From NCBI GenBank assembly GCA_964361655.1, contig CAYIBD010000012.1, positions 1 through 19,539 of the forward strand: DNA of 19,539 nucleotides, in the 5' to 3' direction. The notes under the pieces are model-generated. The model made no database searches. It saw nothing but the letters and a program-made list of their open reading frames with translations, and had not been told where the DNA came from. Within the stretch, counting starts at the first letter, position 1. Every line of letters starts with the position of its first letter. This document shows positions 1 through 7,209 of this stretch, in pieces. The position numbers and the translations under genes are program-made. Origin of the DNA: CAYIBD01 sp964361655 (GTDB lineage Bacteria > Patescibacteriota > Minisyncoccia > Sungbacterales > SURF-37).

Positions 1-1
1 A

Positions 2-36
2 GCGCGGCTGCTCGCTGGAGCAGCCGCGCGTGTTTT
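2..36. terminator. Strong hairpin downstream of nrdJ, possibly a terminator
   Basis: A perfect 12-bp stem (GCGCGGCTGCTC at 2-13 with its complement at 18-29) closes a GCTG loop. On the plus strand it is followed by GTGTTTT, so it could end a transcript arriving from the left. It also lies 36 bp past the nrdJ stop codon, but the T-run needed on the minus strand would be outside the window. It may therefore work in both directions; only the hairpin itself is certain. Confidence 0.65.
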
Positions 37-65
37 CGAGGAGCATTGCCGAGGGAACCGCACCG

Positions 66-2783
66 TCAGCACCCTCCGGTCGTATTCCCGCACTGCAAAC
101 AGGTCTTGCAGGATCCGGTCTGGACCAGCATCCCGCCGCAGGAGCGGCACACCGAATCGGCGTAGACCGGTATGGCCTTGGTGGCCTCGAGCTTCGGCAC
201 GTCAACGTGGTTCAGGGTCGCTGATGGTGCGGGCGAGTGCCCGTTGATACCGACCTCCACGAGGTCTTCCGGAGAGAGGAAGCGCTTGGCCAGGTACCGG
301 AAGATATAGTCGGTGATGGAAGTGGCCACCTGGATATCGGGGTTCGCAGTAAATCCGGCTGGTTCGTAGCGCCCGTAGACAAAGCGCCGGGCGAGCGACT
401 TTAGGGGCACGCCGTACTGGAGCGCCACGGAAACGGTAATTGCAAAGGCGTCGAGGAGCCCGGCCAGGGTCGAACCCTGCTTGGCCATGCGGATGAAAAT
501 CTCGGCGAGCCCGCCGTCGTCATAAATGCTGTAGGTGAGGAAGCCCTCGTGCCCGGCAATGGAAAACTTATGGGTTTCCGAGGCGCGGGTCGGCGGAAGC
601 GGACGCTTCGTCGGAGCGAATGGCAGTGCTGATTGTTGCTTCGTCGCCGTACCCTTGCCGCTCACGGTAACCAAGGGCTGTGTGGCTTTGGAGCCATCGC
701 GGTAGACCGCAAAGGCCTTGATGCCCATGTTCCAGGCCATGGTGTAGGCCTCCATAATTTCTTCGACCGTGGCCTCGTGCGGCATGTTGAAGGTTTTGGA
801 AAGGCCGCCGGAAATAAAAGGTTGGGCCGCGGCGACCATTTTGACGTGCCCCTGCCAGGAGATTGAACGCGAGCCCGACGCCGGCTTGACGGCGCAATCG
901 AAGACCGCGAGGTGCTCCTCCTTCACGTGCGGCGCCCCTTCAACCATCCCCTCGCGCTCGATGTAGCCAACGATCTCCTGAATCTCGGGCTCGGTGTAAC
1001 CGAGGCGCTTCAACGCACGCGGCATGGTTCGGTTCACGATCGTCATCGTCCCGCCGCCGACCAGGGTCTTGGTCTTCACCAGGGCAAAGTCCGGCTCGAT
1101 GCCGGTGGTATCGCAATCCATCATGAGGGCGATCGTTCCGGTCGGCGCAATGACGGTAACCTGGGAGTTCCGCACCCCCATCGCTTCTCCCAGCCGCACC
1201 GCCTCATCCCACGCCTGGCTGGCCGCATCAACGATGCGCGGGTCGAACGCCCGGGCGCGATCCACGCCCGCCATGGCTTCGCGATGCTTTTTTAAAACCC
1301 GCACCATGGGTTCGCGGTTCACGGCAAAACCCGGGAAGGGGCCCATGCGCTTCGCAACCTCGCCGGAGTAGCGATAGGCCTCAGCGCACATGAGCGCGGT
1401 GAGGGCGGCCGTTGTTGCCCGCGCCCCATCAGAATCGTACGGCAGCCCGAGCGCCATCAAAAACGCACCGAGGTTAGCGTAGCCCAAGCCGAGCTCACGG
1501 AAGTCATGGGCGTTTTGGGCGATGTTCTCGGTGGGGTAGCTCGAGCCGTCCACCAGGATCTCCTGGGCGAGGATCATGATACGGACGGTCTGGATGTACT
1601 CATCAAGCTGGAAGGTTCCGTCGTCGTTCAAGAACTTGAGGAGGTTGATGGACGCCAGGTTACATGCGGAATTATCAATGTGCACGTACTCGCCGCACGG
1701 GTTGGTGGCATTGATCCGGCCGGTGTTGGTCACGGTGTTCCAATCGTTCACCGTGGTGTCGAACTGCATGCCGGGGTCACCGCAGCGCCACGCCGCCTCG
1801 GCAATCTCGCGCATGAGCTCGCGGGCCCGAAACTCTTCGCACACCTCGCCGCTCGAGACGTAGCGCGTCTGCCACATGCCGTCCGATTCGACGGCGCGCA
1901 TGAACTCATCCGTGACCCTGACGGAGTTATTGGCCATCTGGTACTGGATGGACTTCCAGGCATCGTTATTCAGATCCTGCATATCGTAGCCCGCCGCCAT
2001 GAACGCCCGGATCTTGTTCTCCTCCTCGGCCTTGCAGCGGATGAAGGGGAGAATATCGGGATGGTCCGCGTTCAACACCACCATCTTCGCCGCTCGCCGG
2101 GTAGAGCCGCCGGCGGCAATGGATCCGGCAATGGCATCCGCCCCGCGCATAAAGGACACCGGGCCGGACGAATGCCCGCCTTTGGAGAGCGTCTCCTTTG
2201 AAGAGCGGAGCGGCGAGAGGTTGATGCCCGAACCCGATCCGCCCTTGAAGATCATGCCCTCGGTCCAGTACCACTCCAGGATGGACGACATCGTGTCCTC
2301 TACCTTCAAGATGAAACAGGCCGAGCACTGCGGCTTCTCCTCAACCCCGACATTGAACCACACCGGCGAATTGAACGCCGCTTTCTGGTGCAAGAGGATG
2401 TGCGTGAGTTCGTCGCCGAAGACATCGGCTTCGGCCGCGGTATCGAAGTGCCCGAAGTGAAGCCCCCATCCCTGGATGGTCTTCGCCACCCGTCCGATCA
2501 TCTGCTTCGCCGAGCGTTCGCGCTCATTCGAGCCGAGGCGGCCGCGGAAGTACTTCGAGCCCGCAATATTAGCGGCGTTTTGAGACCAAAACACCGGGAA
2601 TTCGAGGTTGGGAAACTCGATCGAGTTCCGATCAAATCCAAAAAGCTTGACCACCCGCTCGTCCCACTCGACTTCATCGAAGGGATGCCGCCCCGGTGTG
2701 GTCCACACGCGGTGGAGGGGCAACCGCGAGGTATTGTTCTTTACGGCGGGGGTAGAACGCGTGACTAGTATTGCTTCGGCCAT
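66..2783 (-). CDS. nrdJ: Adenosylcobalamin-dependent (class II) ribonucleotide reductase
   Basis: This 905-residue protein reduces ribonucleotides to deoxyribonucleotides in the cytoplasm with an adenosylcobalamin-generated thiyl radical. The finger-loop motif NPCGE is at 361-365, so C363 is the expected radical cysteine, with N361 and E365 beside it. C156 (in CSACF) and C374 (in DNSACNLASINL) fit the redox pair; the 11-residue step from C363 to C374 matches the spacing in the Thermotoga enzyme. APTGTIALMMDCDTTGIEPD is the substrate and phosphate region. The tail is a cysteine-rich, zinc-ribbon-like segment ending CGNTTGGC, expected to pass electrons to the active site. No N-terminal ATP-cone is evident. 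The ATG at 2783 follows a pyrimidine-rich stretch without an SD site. It is the last gene of the minus-strand block and has its own promoter. No B12 synthesis gene is in view, so the cofactor may be salvaged. Confidence 0.96.
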   Translation of the reverse strand: MAEAILVTRSTPAVKNNTSRLPLHRVWTTPGRHPFDEVEWDERVVKLFGFDRNSIEFPNLEFPVFWSQNAANIAGSKYFRGRLGSNERERSAKQMIGRVAKTIQGWGLHFGHFDTAAEADVFGDELTHILLHQKAAFNSPVWFNVGVEEKPQCSACFILKVEDTMSSILEWYWTEGMIFKGGSGSGINLSPLRSSKETLSKGGHSSGPVSFMRGADAIAGSIAAGGSTRRAAKMVVLNADHPDILPFIRCKAEEENKIRAFMAAGYDMQDLNNDAWKSIQYQMANNSVRVTDEFMRAVESDGMWQTRYVSSGEVCEEFRARELMREIAEAAWRCGDPGMQFDTTVNDWNTVTNTGRINATNPCGEYVHIDNSACNLASINLLKFLNDDGTFQLDEYIQTVRIMILAQEILVDGSSYPTENIAQNAHDFRELGLGYANLGAFLMALGLPYDSDGARATTAALTALMCAEAYRYSGEVAKRMGPFPGFAVNREPMVRVLKKHREAMAGVDRARAFDPRIVDAASQAWDEAVRLGEAMGVRNSQVTVIAPTGTIALMMDCDTTGIEPDFALVKTKTLVGGGTMTIVNRTMPRALKRLGYTEPEIQEIVGYIEREGMVEGAPHVKEEHLAVFDCAVKPASGSRSISWQGHVKMVAAAQPFISGGLSKTFNMPHEATVEEIMEAYTMAWNMGIKAFAVYRDGSKATQPLVTVSGKGTATKQQSALPFAPTKRPLPPTRASETHKFSIAGHEGFLTYSIYDDGGLAEIFIRMAKQGSTLAGLLDAFAITVSVALQYGVPLKSLARRFVYGRYEPAGFTANPDIQVATSITDYIFRYLAKRFLSPEDLVEVGINGHSPAPSATLNHVDVPKLEATKAIPVYADSVCRSCGGMLVQTGSCKTCLQCGNTTGGC

Positions 2784-2888
2784 GGAGGAAGAGGGGTCAG
2801 CGGTCGATTGCGTGGCTATGAGGAGTGTATCTCTGGCTGACGGCGGCTCGAATCGTCCCGCCGCAGCATCAAAAAAATTTGCAGGCCA

Positions 2889-2918
2889 ATTATAGCGTCC
2901 GGCTTTTCAGGGTGTAAA
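2889..2918 (-). promoter_or_regulatory. nrdJ promoter
   Basis: On the minus strand TTTACA (2918-2913) and a consensus TATAAT (2894-2889) are separated by 18 nt, about 100 nt upstream of the nrdJ ATG. The match to a sigma-70-type promoter is good, and the -10 box is perfect. The start point would be near 2882. Confidence 0.65.
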
Positions 2919-2928
2919 ACATTTTTTC

Positions 2929-2937
2929 TGTGGATAA
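2929..2937 (-). promoter_or_regulatory. DnaA box upstream of the nrdJ promoter
   Basis: The minus strand reads TTATCCACA, a perfect match to the strong E. coli DnaA-box consensus TTATNCACA. It is 10 nt upstream of the nrdJ -35 hexamer. In E. coli DnaA binds such boxes at the nrdAB promoter and ties deoxynucleotide supply to replication, so a similar role is plausible here. Only one perfect box is present, which argues against a replication origin. Confidence 0.55.
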
Positions 2938-3136
2938 CCCACTCCCGGCACCTGTCATAACACGGAAGAATTGTTTGACAAGGGGAAGCGGAAAGGCGAT
3001 GCCTTCCGACATCGCCTTTGAGAGAGCGTCCAAGAAAAATTTTTGAAATTTTCCGGAAAGATTGCTACCGGGGAGGCCGGGAGTCAAGGCGAGCCCCCGG
3101 AAGGCCCTTCGGCCTGACGCCTCGTCCGGCCCCGCA

Positions 3137-4249
3137 TCACTTCCGCCGCCGGAGGAACGCCGGAACGGCTCCCCACTCCTCCTCCTCGGCCTCCGGGCGG
3201 GGCGCGGTTGGTTGTTGCGAGGACGCGGTCGCCGCCTTGGCCGGGATGCCGTTCGCTACCGGTCGCTTTTGTGGCTCCACCGGCTTTGGCATGAGCCCGG
3301 AAAAACCAGTGGCAATGACGGTAATCTTGAACTCACCCTTTTTCAATCGCTCGTCGTGCACGGCCCCGAAGATGAGCTTAGCGTCCTTGTCAATGGACTC
3401 GGTGATGACCTTGGCGGCCTCGTTGATCTCCCACATCGTCATGTCCTGTCCGCCCGAGACATTGAAGAGCACGCCGCGGGCGCCATCGATCGCGATATCG
3501 AGGAGGGGCGAGTTGATAGCCGCACGCGCTGCGGCCGTGGCCCGATCTTCGCCCGAGGCGATCCCCACACCCATCAACGCCGATCCGGCATCTTGCATCA
3601 CGGCACGCACATCAGCGAAATCAACGTTGATCAATCCCGGCAGGGTGATGAGGTCAGAGATCCCCTGCACCGCTTGACGGAGCACGTCATCGCAGACGTG
3701 GAAGGCGGAGAGGAGTGAGGTGGTCTTGTCTACGAGGTTCAGCAGCCGATCGTTGGGAATGGTGATCAGGGCGTCAACCCGATCACGGAGCTTGGCCCAG
3801 CCCTCATCGGCGATCCGCATGCGCTGCGACCCTTCAAAGGTAAAGGGTTTCGTTACGACGCCGACGGTGAGCGCTCCCGATTCCTTCGCCGCTTCGGCGA
3901 TGATCGGTGCCGCACCGCTTCCCGTCCCGCCACCCAATCCGCACGTGACGAACACCATATCGGCGCCCTTGATCGCTTCGTGGATCTCATCGCGATTTTC
4001 CTCCGCGGCCTGCCGGCCGATCTCGGGGTTCATCCCGGCCCCGAGCCCCTTGGTGAGATTCTTCCCAATGTGGATCTTGTGCTGGGCTTTGGCTTGGTGG
4101 AGATCCTGGGCATCGCAATTCACGGCAATGAAATCCACGCCGTGGATCTTCCGCTCCACCATCCGCGTCACCGCGTGCGATCCCGATCCGCCGATACCGA
4201 CGACTTTGATCCGCGCAAATGTTTCGAGTTCAGGTTTGACCTGCGGCAC
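3137..4249 (-). CDS. ftsZ: Cell division protein FtsZ
   Basis: This tubulin-like GTPase of 370 residues forms the cytokinetic ring at midcell. The nucleotide-binding glycine-rich start (VVGIGGSG, about 16-23) and the tubulin signature GGGTGSG at 106-112 are intact. The synergy-loop motif NVDFADVR, which supplies the catalytic aspartates to the neighbouring subunit, is present near 209. A Pro/Ala/Glu-rich linker of about 45 residues leads to the C-terminal peptide EWGAVPAFLRRRK, the expected docking site for FtsA. The start is a GTG at 4249: an in-frame TAA lies only 12 nt upstream of it and there is no SD site, only a T-rich stretch. It lies 177 bp downstream of ftsA, its usual partner. Confidence 0.97.
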   Translation of the reverse strand: MPQVKPELETFARIKVVGIGGSGSHAVTRMVERKIHGVDFIAVNCDAQDLHQAKAQHKIHIGKNLTKGLGAGMNPEIGRQAAEENRDEIHEAIKGADMVFVTCGLGGGTGSGAAPIIAEAAKESGALTVGVVTKPFTFEGSQRMRIADEGWAKLRDRVDALITIPNDRLLNLVDKTTSLLSAFHVCDDVLRQAVQGISDLITLPGLINVDFADVRAVMQDAGSALMGVGIASGEDRATAAARAAINSPLLDIAIDGARGVLFNVSGGQDMTMWEINEAAKVITESIDKDAKLIFGAVHDERLKKGEFKITVIATGFSGLMPKPVEPQKRPVANGIPAKAATASSQQPTAPRPEAEEEEWGAVPAFLRRRK

Positions 4250-4282
4250 AAAAAAGAAGGTTTAGACTCTATTCCGTAGGGC

Positions 4283-4312
4283 GCGGTGGACCGCGACGGT
4301 CGGGGTCACCGC
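4283..4312 (-). other. Stem-loop in the ftsZ leader
   Basis: In the ftsA-ftsZ gap a two-level hairpin is formed by GCGGTG (4283-4288) with CACCGC (4307-4312), enclosing GACC/GGTC. It lies 33 nt upstream of the ftsZ GTG. A second stem, CCCCGC/GCGGGG, lies further upstream near 4350-4376. Neither has a terminator-like T-run. They could be leader structures, but no function can be shown. Confidence 0.3.
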
Positions 4313-4426
4313 TCCGAAACGTAACTATTTACACGCCTATTTCTTACCCCCGCAGTAGCAGAAAGAAGGCGGGGCGTAAACTTGATAAAAAGCGATACTA
4401 TTGCATAAAAATATTCTGCGCGCACC

Positions 4427-5653
4427 TCACGGCACGAAGGCCCGTAAGATGCGCTTGGCCCGATCAGCCAGCATGCTCCACATGTTCCCCCGACCTTGCC
4501 CGGGGGTGCGGAGGTGCTCCCACTGCCACAGGATCAAACCGACGGGAACGGCAAGACGCGGCGGCACAACATCACTCATCGCATCGCTCGCCACTGCCTT
4601 GGCGACCTCAACGGGAAGTTTCAGCTCCCGACGCGCAAGATCCTGAATGCCCGGGATGTCAGCCACGCCGCCGGAAAGTACCACGCCGCCCGGCAGAAGC
4701 CCGGCGCGCCCGATCTTGCGGAGCGACTTGGTGGTCAACTCGAAAATATCGGTCAGGCGTGCGGCGATGATGTCCACGAGGTCTCGCGTTGCAAAGGCGG
4801 TGCCATCCCCACTGACGAAGTCAGTCAGTTGGATATGATCGCGCCGCCCGCCGGTCCGTTCCGCGACCGCCACGGCATGGCGGAGCTTAATCTCCTCAGC
4901 CACCGGCACGGGCGTGCGAAACCCGATGGCGATGTCGGACGTGATGTGGCCGCCGCCGATCGGGAAGGAACCGACATCCACCACCCGCCCTTCCTCGAAT
5001 ACGGCAAAGTCCGACGTCCCCGCGCCGAGATCGAGCAGGATGGCGCCGAGTTCCTTCTGCTCTCTCGAAAGCAGGAGCCCGGCCGCGGCCAGGACGCTCG
5101 AGACCCAATCTTCTACTTCAACGCCGGCAAGTTCGCAGCATTTGATGAGACCCTGGAGGGTTGGCTTGGCGCCATCAACCACGAGGGCCTCAACTTCGAG
5201 TTTCATCCCGACCATGCCGACGGGATCGATGATCCCGGTTTCCCCATCAACTTTGAACTGCCTCGGAATCAGGTGGATGACCTCGCGGTTGGGGTTCTTG
5301 GGAATGAGCCCCTCGGCCGCCAGCATGACCCGCCGGACGTCATCCTCCGTGATCTCTCCGTCGGCGCGCGAAACCGCAATCGCGCCACGGCTGATGAATG
5401 ATCCAATGTGCGAACCGCCGACGCCGAGTATAGCGCTCTTAATGGGTAGGCCTGCCGAGCGACTGGCCGCCTGCAGCGACCGCCGGAGCGCTCCGGCCGC
5501 CGGCTCGGCCTCGACCACCCCCCCGCGGCGCACCCCCGCGCTCGGTGCTGAACCAACGCCAATGAGGCGCAGTTTCCCATCCCGTTCACGCCGAGCCACC
5601 ACGGTGGTGACCGTGGTCGTGCCGATGTCAATGCCTACTGCAACGCCCCGCAT
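4427..5653 (-). CDS. ftsA: Cell division protein FtsA
   Basis: FtsA is an actin-like ATPase that tethers FtsZ to the membrane and recruits later divisome proteins. The 408 residues show the actin/HSP70 ATPase motifs: phosphate 1 GIDIGTTT (7-14), phosphate 2 LLDLGAGTSD (206-215) and the adenosine motif VVLSGGVADIPG (324-335). The SHS2-like 1C insert occupies roughly 85-165. The last 18 residues (starting MWSML, 391-408) form an amphipathic basic helix, the membrane-targeting sequence of the family. The ATG at 5653 is 17 nt past the ybeY stop and is preceded by a weak AAGG. It is probably co-transcribed with ybeY and the genes upstream, and ftsZ follows. Confidence 0.95.
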   Translation of the reverse strand: MRGVAVGIDIGTTTVTTVVARRERDGKLRLIGVGSAPSAGVRRGGVVEAEPAAGALRRSLQAASRSAGLPIKSAILGVGGSHIGSFISRGAIAVSRADGEITEDDVRRVMLAAEGLIPKNPNREVIHLIPRQFKVDGETGIIDPVGMVGMKLEVEALVVDGAKPTLQGLIKCCELAGVEVEDWVSSVLAAAGLLLSREQKELGAILLDLGAGTSDFAVFEEGRVVDVGSFPIGGGHITSDIAIGFRTPVPVAEEIKLRHAVAVAERTGGRRDHIQLTDFVSGDGTAFATRDLVDIIAARLTDIFELTTKSLRKIGRAGLLPGGVVLSGGVADIPGIQDLARRELKLPVEVAKAVASDAMSDVVPPRLAVPVGLILWQWEHLRTPGQGRGNMWSMLADRAKRILRAFVP

Positions 5654-5670
5654 AGGTGCCTTGTTGTGTG

Positions 5671-6147
5671 CTACGCCCTCCCCGAGCGAATCGGCTCGAC
5701 CCCCCGCCGGCCGGCGAGCTGGATTCGGAGGTGCCGCTCTAGGTGAAATGCCATTCGATTAAATCTCGCCCCCGCACGTCTTGACGACTCGTGATGCTGT
5801 CCGGTGAGGTGGATGAGGCCGTGAATCACCATCCGCCGCAACTCCTCTCCGAAGGGATGGCCTCGTGAGTGTGCCTCCCGACTGATGGTTGCCGGCGCAA
5901 CAATGACCTCGCCCTCGCGACCGAAGTGAAACGAAAGCACGTTAGCGGCACGGGACTTTTTTCGGAACCGCCGATTGAGGAGAGCGCTCTCGCGATCCGG
6001 CAGGAACACGACCGTGATAACTGGTGGCAGGCGCCCCGTCCAGCGCTTCCGTCTCACTTCGGCCACCGCGGCTCGGATATCGTACTGGATGCGCTCGGTG
6101 GGAATTCGGCGCCTGGTCCGGTTGATGCAAACGACCTCATGCTTCAT
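5671..6147 (-). CDS. ybeY: Endoribonuclease YbeY (rRNA maturation factor)
   Basis: This 158-residue protein belongs to the UPF0054/YbeY family, zinc-dependent RNases that process the 3' end of 16S rRNA and take part in ribosome quality control. The metal-binding signature is intact as HGLIHLTGQHH, with H109, H113 and H119 as ligands. The upstream conserved block reads RAANVLSF where many homologues have TDVLSF. The N-terminal 40 residues are basic. The ATG overlaps the stop of the yqeY-like gene as ATGA, which suggests translational coupling, and ftsA follows after 17 nt. Confidence 0.93.
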   Translation of the reverse strand: MKHEVVCINRTRRRIPTERIQYDIRAAVAEVRRKRWTGRLPPVITVVFLPDRESALLNRRFRKKSRAANVLSFHFGREGEVIVAPATISREAHSRGHPFGEELRRMVIHGLIHLTGQHHESSRRAGARFNRMAFHLERHLRIQLAGRRGVEPIRSGRA

Positions 6148-6614
6148 GGCGGGGTAAGCCGCCGTCGCACGAACTCTGCCACACGCTCACCGCTGGCTCG
6201 GCCTCGAACCCGTTCCATGACCCTCCCCATCACCTTCCCAAAATCTTTCGGAGAACTCGCGCCGAGCGCTACCACGCCCTCGGCCACGAGCCCTTCGAGT
6301 TCTGGTGCCGAAAGTTCCTGCGGCAGGAAGGCCTCGAGGATCGCGGCCTCGGAACGTTCCCGTTCGGCGGCATCTGGCCTCCCGCCACGGGCATAGGCCT
6401 CGGCGGCGTCATGCCGCTTCTTCACCTCGGCACGGATGACGCCGATGACCTCCTCGTCCGTAAGCGACACCGCCCGTCCCTCCCCGCGCCGCGTGCGTTC
6501 CTCAATCTCCTTATTATGAATCGCCGCCGACAACATGCGGAACACCGAAAGGTTCAGTTCCCGTCGCTCTCGCAACGCCTGGCGTAACGCCGATTCAATG
6601 CGCTCCTGTAACAT
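6144..6614 (-). CDS. yqeY: GatB/YqeY domain protein
   Basis: This 156-residue helical protein matches the YqeY family, which resembles the C-terminal tRNA-binding domain of GatB and is often encoded beside rpsU, as here. Recognisable blocks are the N-terminal LRMLSAAI-type helix (VFRMLSAAIHNKEIE, about 24-38), the EEVIGVIRAEVKKR segment, the EAFLPQELSAPEL segment (about 94-106) and the KDFGKVMGRVM segment near 123-133. Its precise role is unknown in general; an association with aminoacyl-tRNA handling is an inference from the fold. It starts 3 nt after the S21 stop and its stop overlaps the ybeY start. Confidence 0.92.
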   Translation of the reverse strand: MLQERIESALRQALRERRELNLSVFRMLSAAIHNKEIEERTRRGEGRAVSLTDEEVIGVIRAEVKKRHDAAEAYARGGRPDAAERERSEAAILEAFLPQELSAPELEGLVAEGVVALGASSPKDFGKVMGRVMERVRGRASGERVAEFVRRRLTPP

Positions 6615-6617
6615 ACG

Positions 6618-6845
6618 TCAGCGGTTCTCTTCGCGAAGTTTCCCTAACTTCAACAGCCGCTCTCGCTCGCGCGCGAGATGCAGCCGGCGCAGCGCTCGCT
6701 CGCGGCGAGCGCGCCGGGTGGGCTTGGCCTCGTAGAAGCGGGACTTGCGCGCTCGAAGCAGTATGCCCGACTGCTGGACGCGGCGGGTGAACCGGCGCAA
6801 GAGCGCCGGGGTTGTCTCCCGATCTTTCCGCTTAACGTAGACCAT
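6618..6845 (-). CDS. rpsU: Small ribosomal subunit protein bS21
   Basis: This 75-residue, strongly basic protein fits S21, which binds near the mRNA exit of the 30S subunit and aids initiation. The family pattern is clear: VKRKDRETTPALLRRFTRRV, then QSGILLRARKSRFYEAKPTRRARRERALRR. The ATG at 6845, 2 nt after the HIT gene stop, is preferred over a TTG two codons upstream because S21 proteins normally begin close to this point. Its neighbour yqeY is a common partner. Confidence 0.95.
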   Translation of the reverse strand: MVYVKRKDRETTPALLRRFTRRVQQSGILLRARKSRFYEAKPTRRARRERALRRLHLARERERLLKLGKLREENR

Positions 6846-6847
6846 AA

Positions 6848-7201
6848 TCAAACCTGGAAGCCACGTTTCCAGTCATCGGGGCGCGCCCACCCGCCGAGGA
6901 GGTGGAGGTGGAGGTGATCCACCGCCTGGCCACCCTCGCGGCCAACATTGAAGACAAGCTTATACCCCTTCAGGCCCTGTGCGGTTGCAATGTGCTTAGC
7001 GGTGTAGATGAGCCTTGCGATCACGTCGCTATGGTCCGCTTCGAGGTGGGCAATCGACTGAATGTGTTCGCGGGGCACGATGAGCATATGGAGCGGTGCT
7101 TTGGGCTGGATGTCGTTGAAGGCCACGACCTCGCGGTCCTGGAAGACGATCGTCGCTGGCGACTCGCCGTTGGCAATGTTGCAAAAGATGCACTCGGCCA
7201 T
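6848..7201 (-). CDS. HIT-family nucleotide hydrolase/transferase
   Basis: This small histidine-triad protein of 117 residues probably hydrolyses nucleoside phosphoramidates or related AMP conjugates (HinT-like). The defining motif HLHLHLLGG has histidines at 96, 98 and 100; a family-typical CIFC motif is at the N-terminus (C4, C7) and a metal site there is possible. The ATG at 7201 gives the usual MxxCIFC start. A GTG at 7213 would overlap the hisS stop as GTGA and add four residues, so it cannot be excluded. It sits between hisS and rpsU with almost no spacing. Confidence 0.92.
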   Translation of the reverse strand: MAECIFCNIANGESPATIVFQDREVVAFNDIQPKAPLHMLIVPREHIQSIAHLEADHSDVIARLIYTAKHIATAQGLKGYKLVFNVGREGGQAVDHLHLHLLGGWARPDDWKRGFQV

Positions 7202-7209
7202 AGCGCCTA

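Larger units (their letters stand above)
2784..3136. other. ftsZ-nrdJ intergenic region (353 bp) with stem-loops
   Basis: No gene is visible here. Reading on the minus strand from ftsZ, there is first a GC-rich hairpin region (3087-3122: AGGCC/GGCCT inside AGGCG/CGCCT) with no clear T-run. An AT-rich patch follows around 3030-3055. Then comes a perfect 10-bp inverted repeat (AAAGGCGATG at 2992-3001 with CATCGCCTTT at 3010-3019) around an 8-nt loop, then the DnaA box and the nrdJ promoter. The last part is an nrdJ leader of about 100 nt that can form a CGGCGG/CCGCCG stem. No cobalamin-riboswitch B12 box was recognised in the leader. Confidence 0.6.

Noticed and set aside
2784..3136. Replication origin or cobalamin riboswitch upstream of nrdJ
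   Set aside because: There is only one perfect DnaA box, no repeated AT-rich unwinding unit and no recognisable B12 box.
4496..5762. Long plus-strand open frames opposite ftsA
   Set aside because: They are antisense frames of a clear gene in GC-rich DNA and show no recognisable domain.
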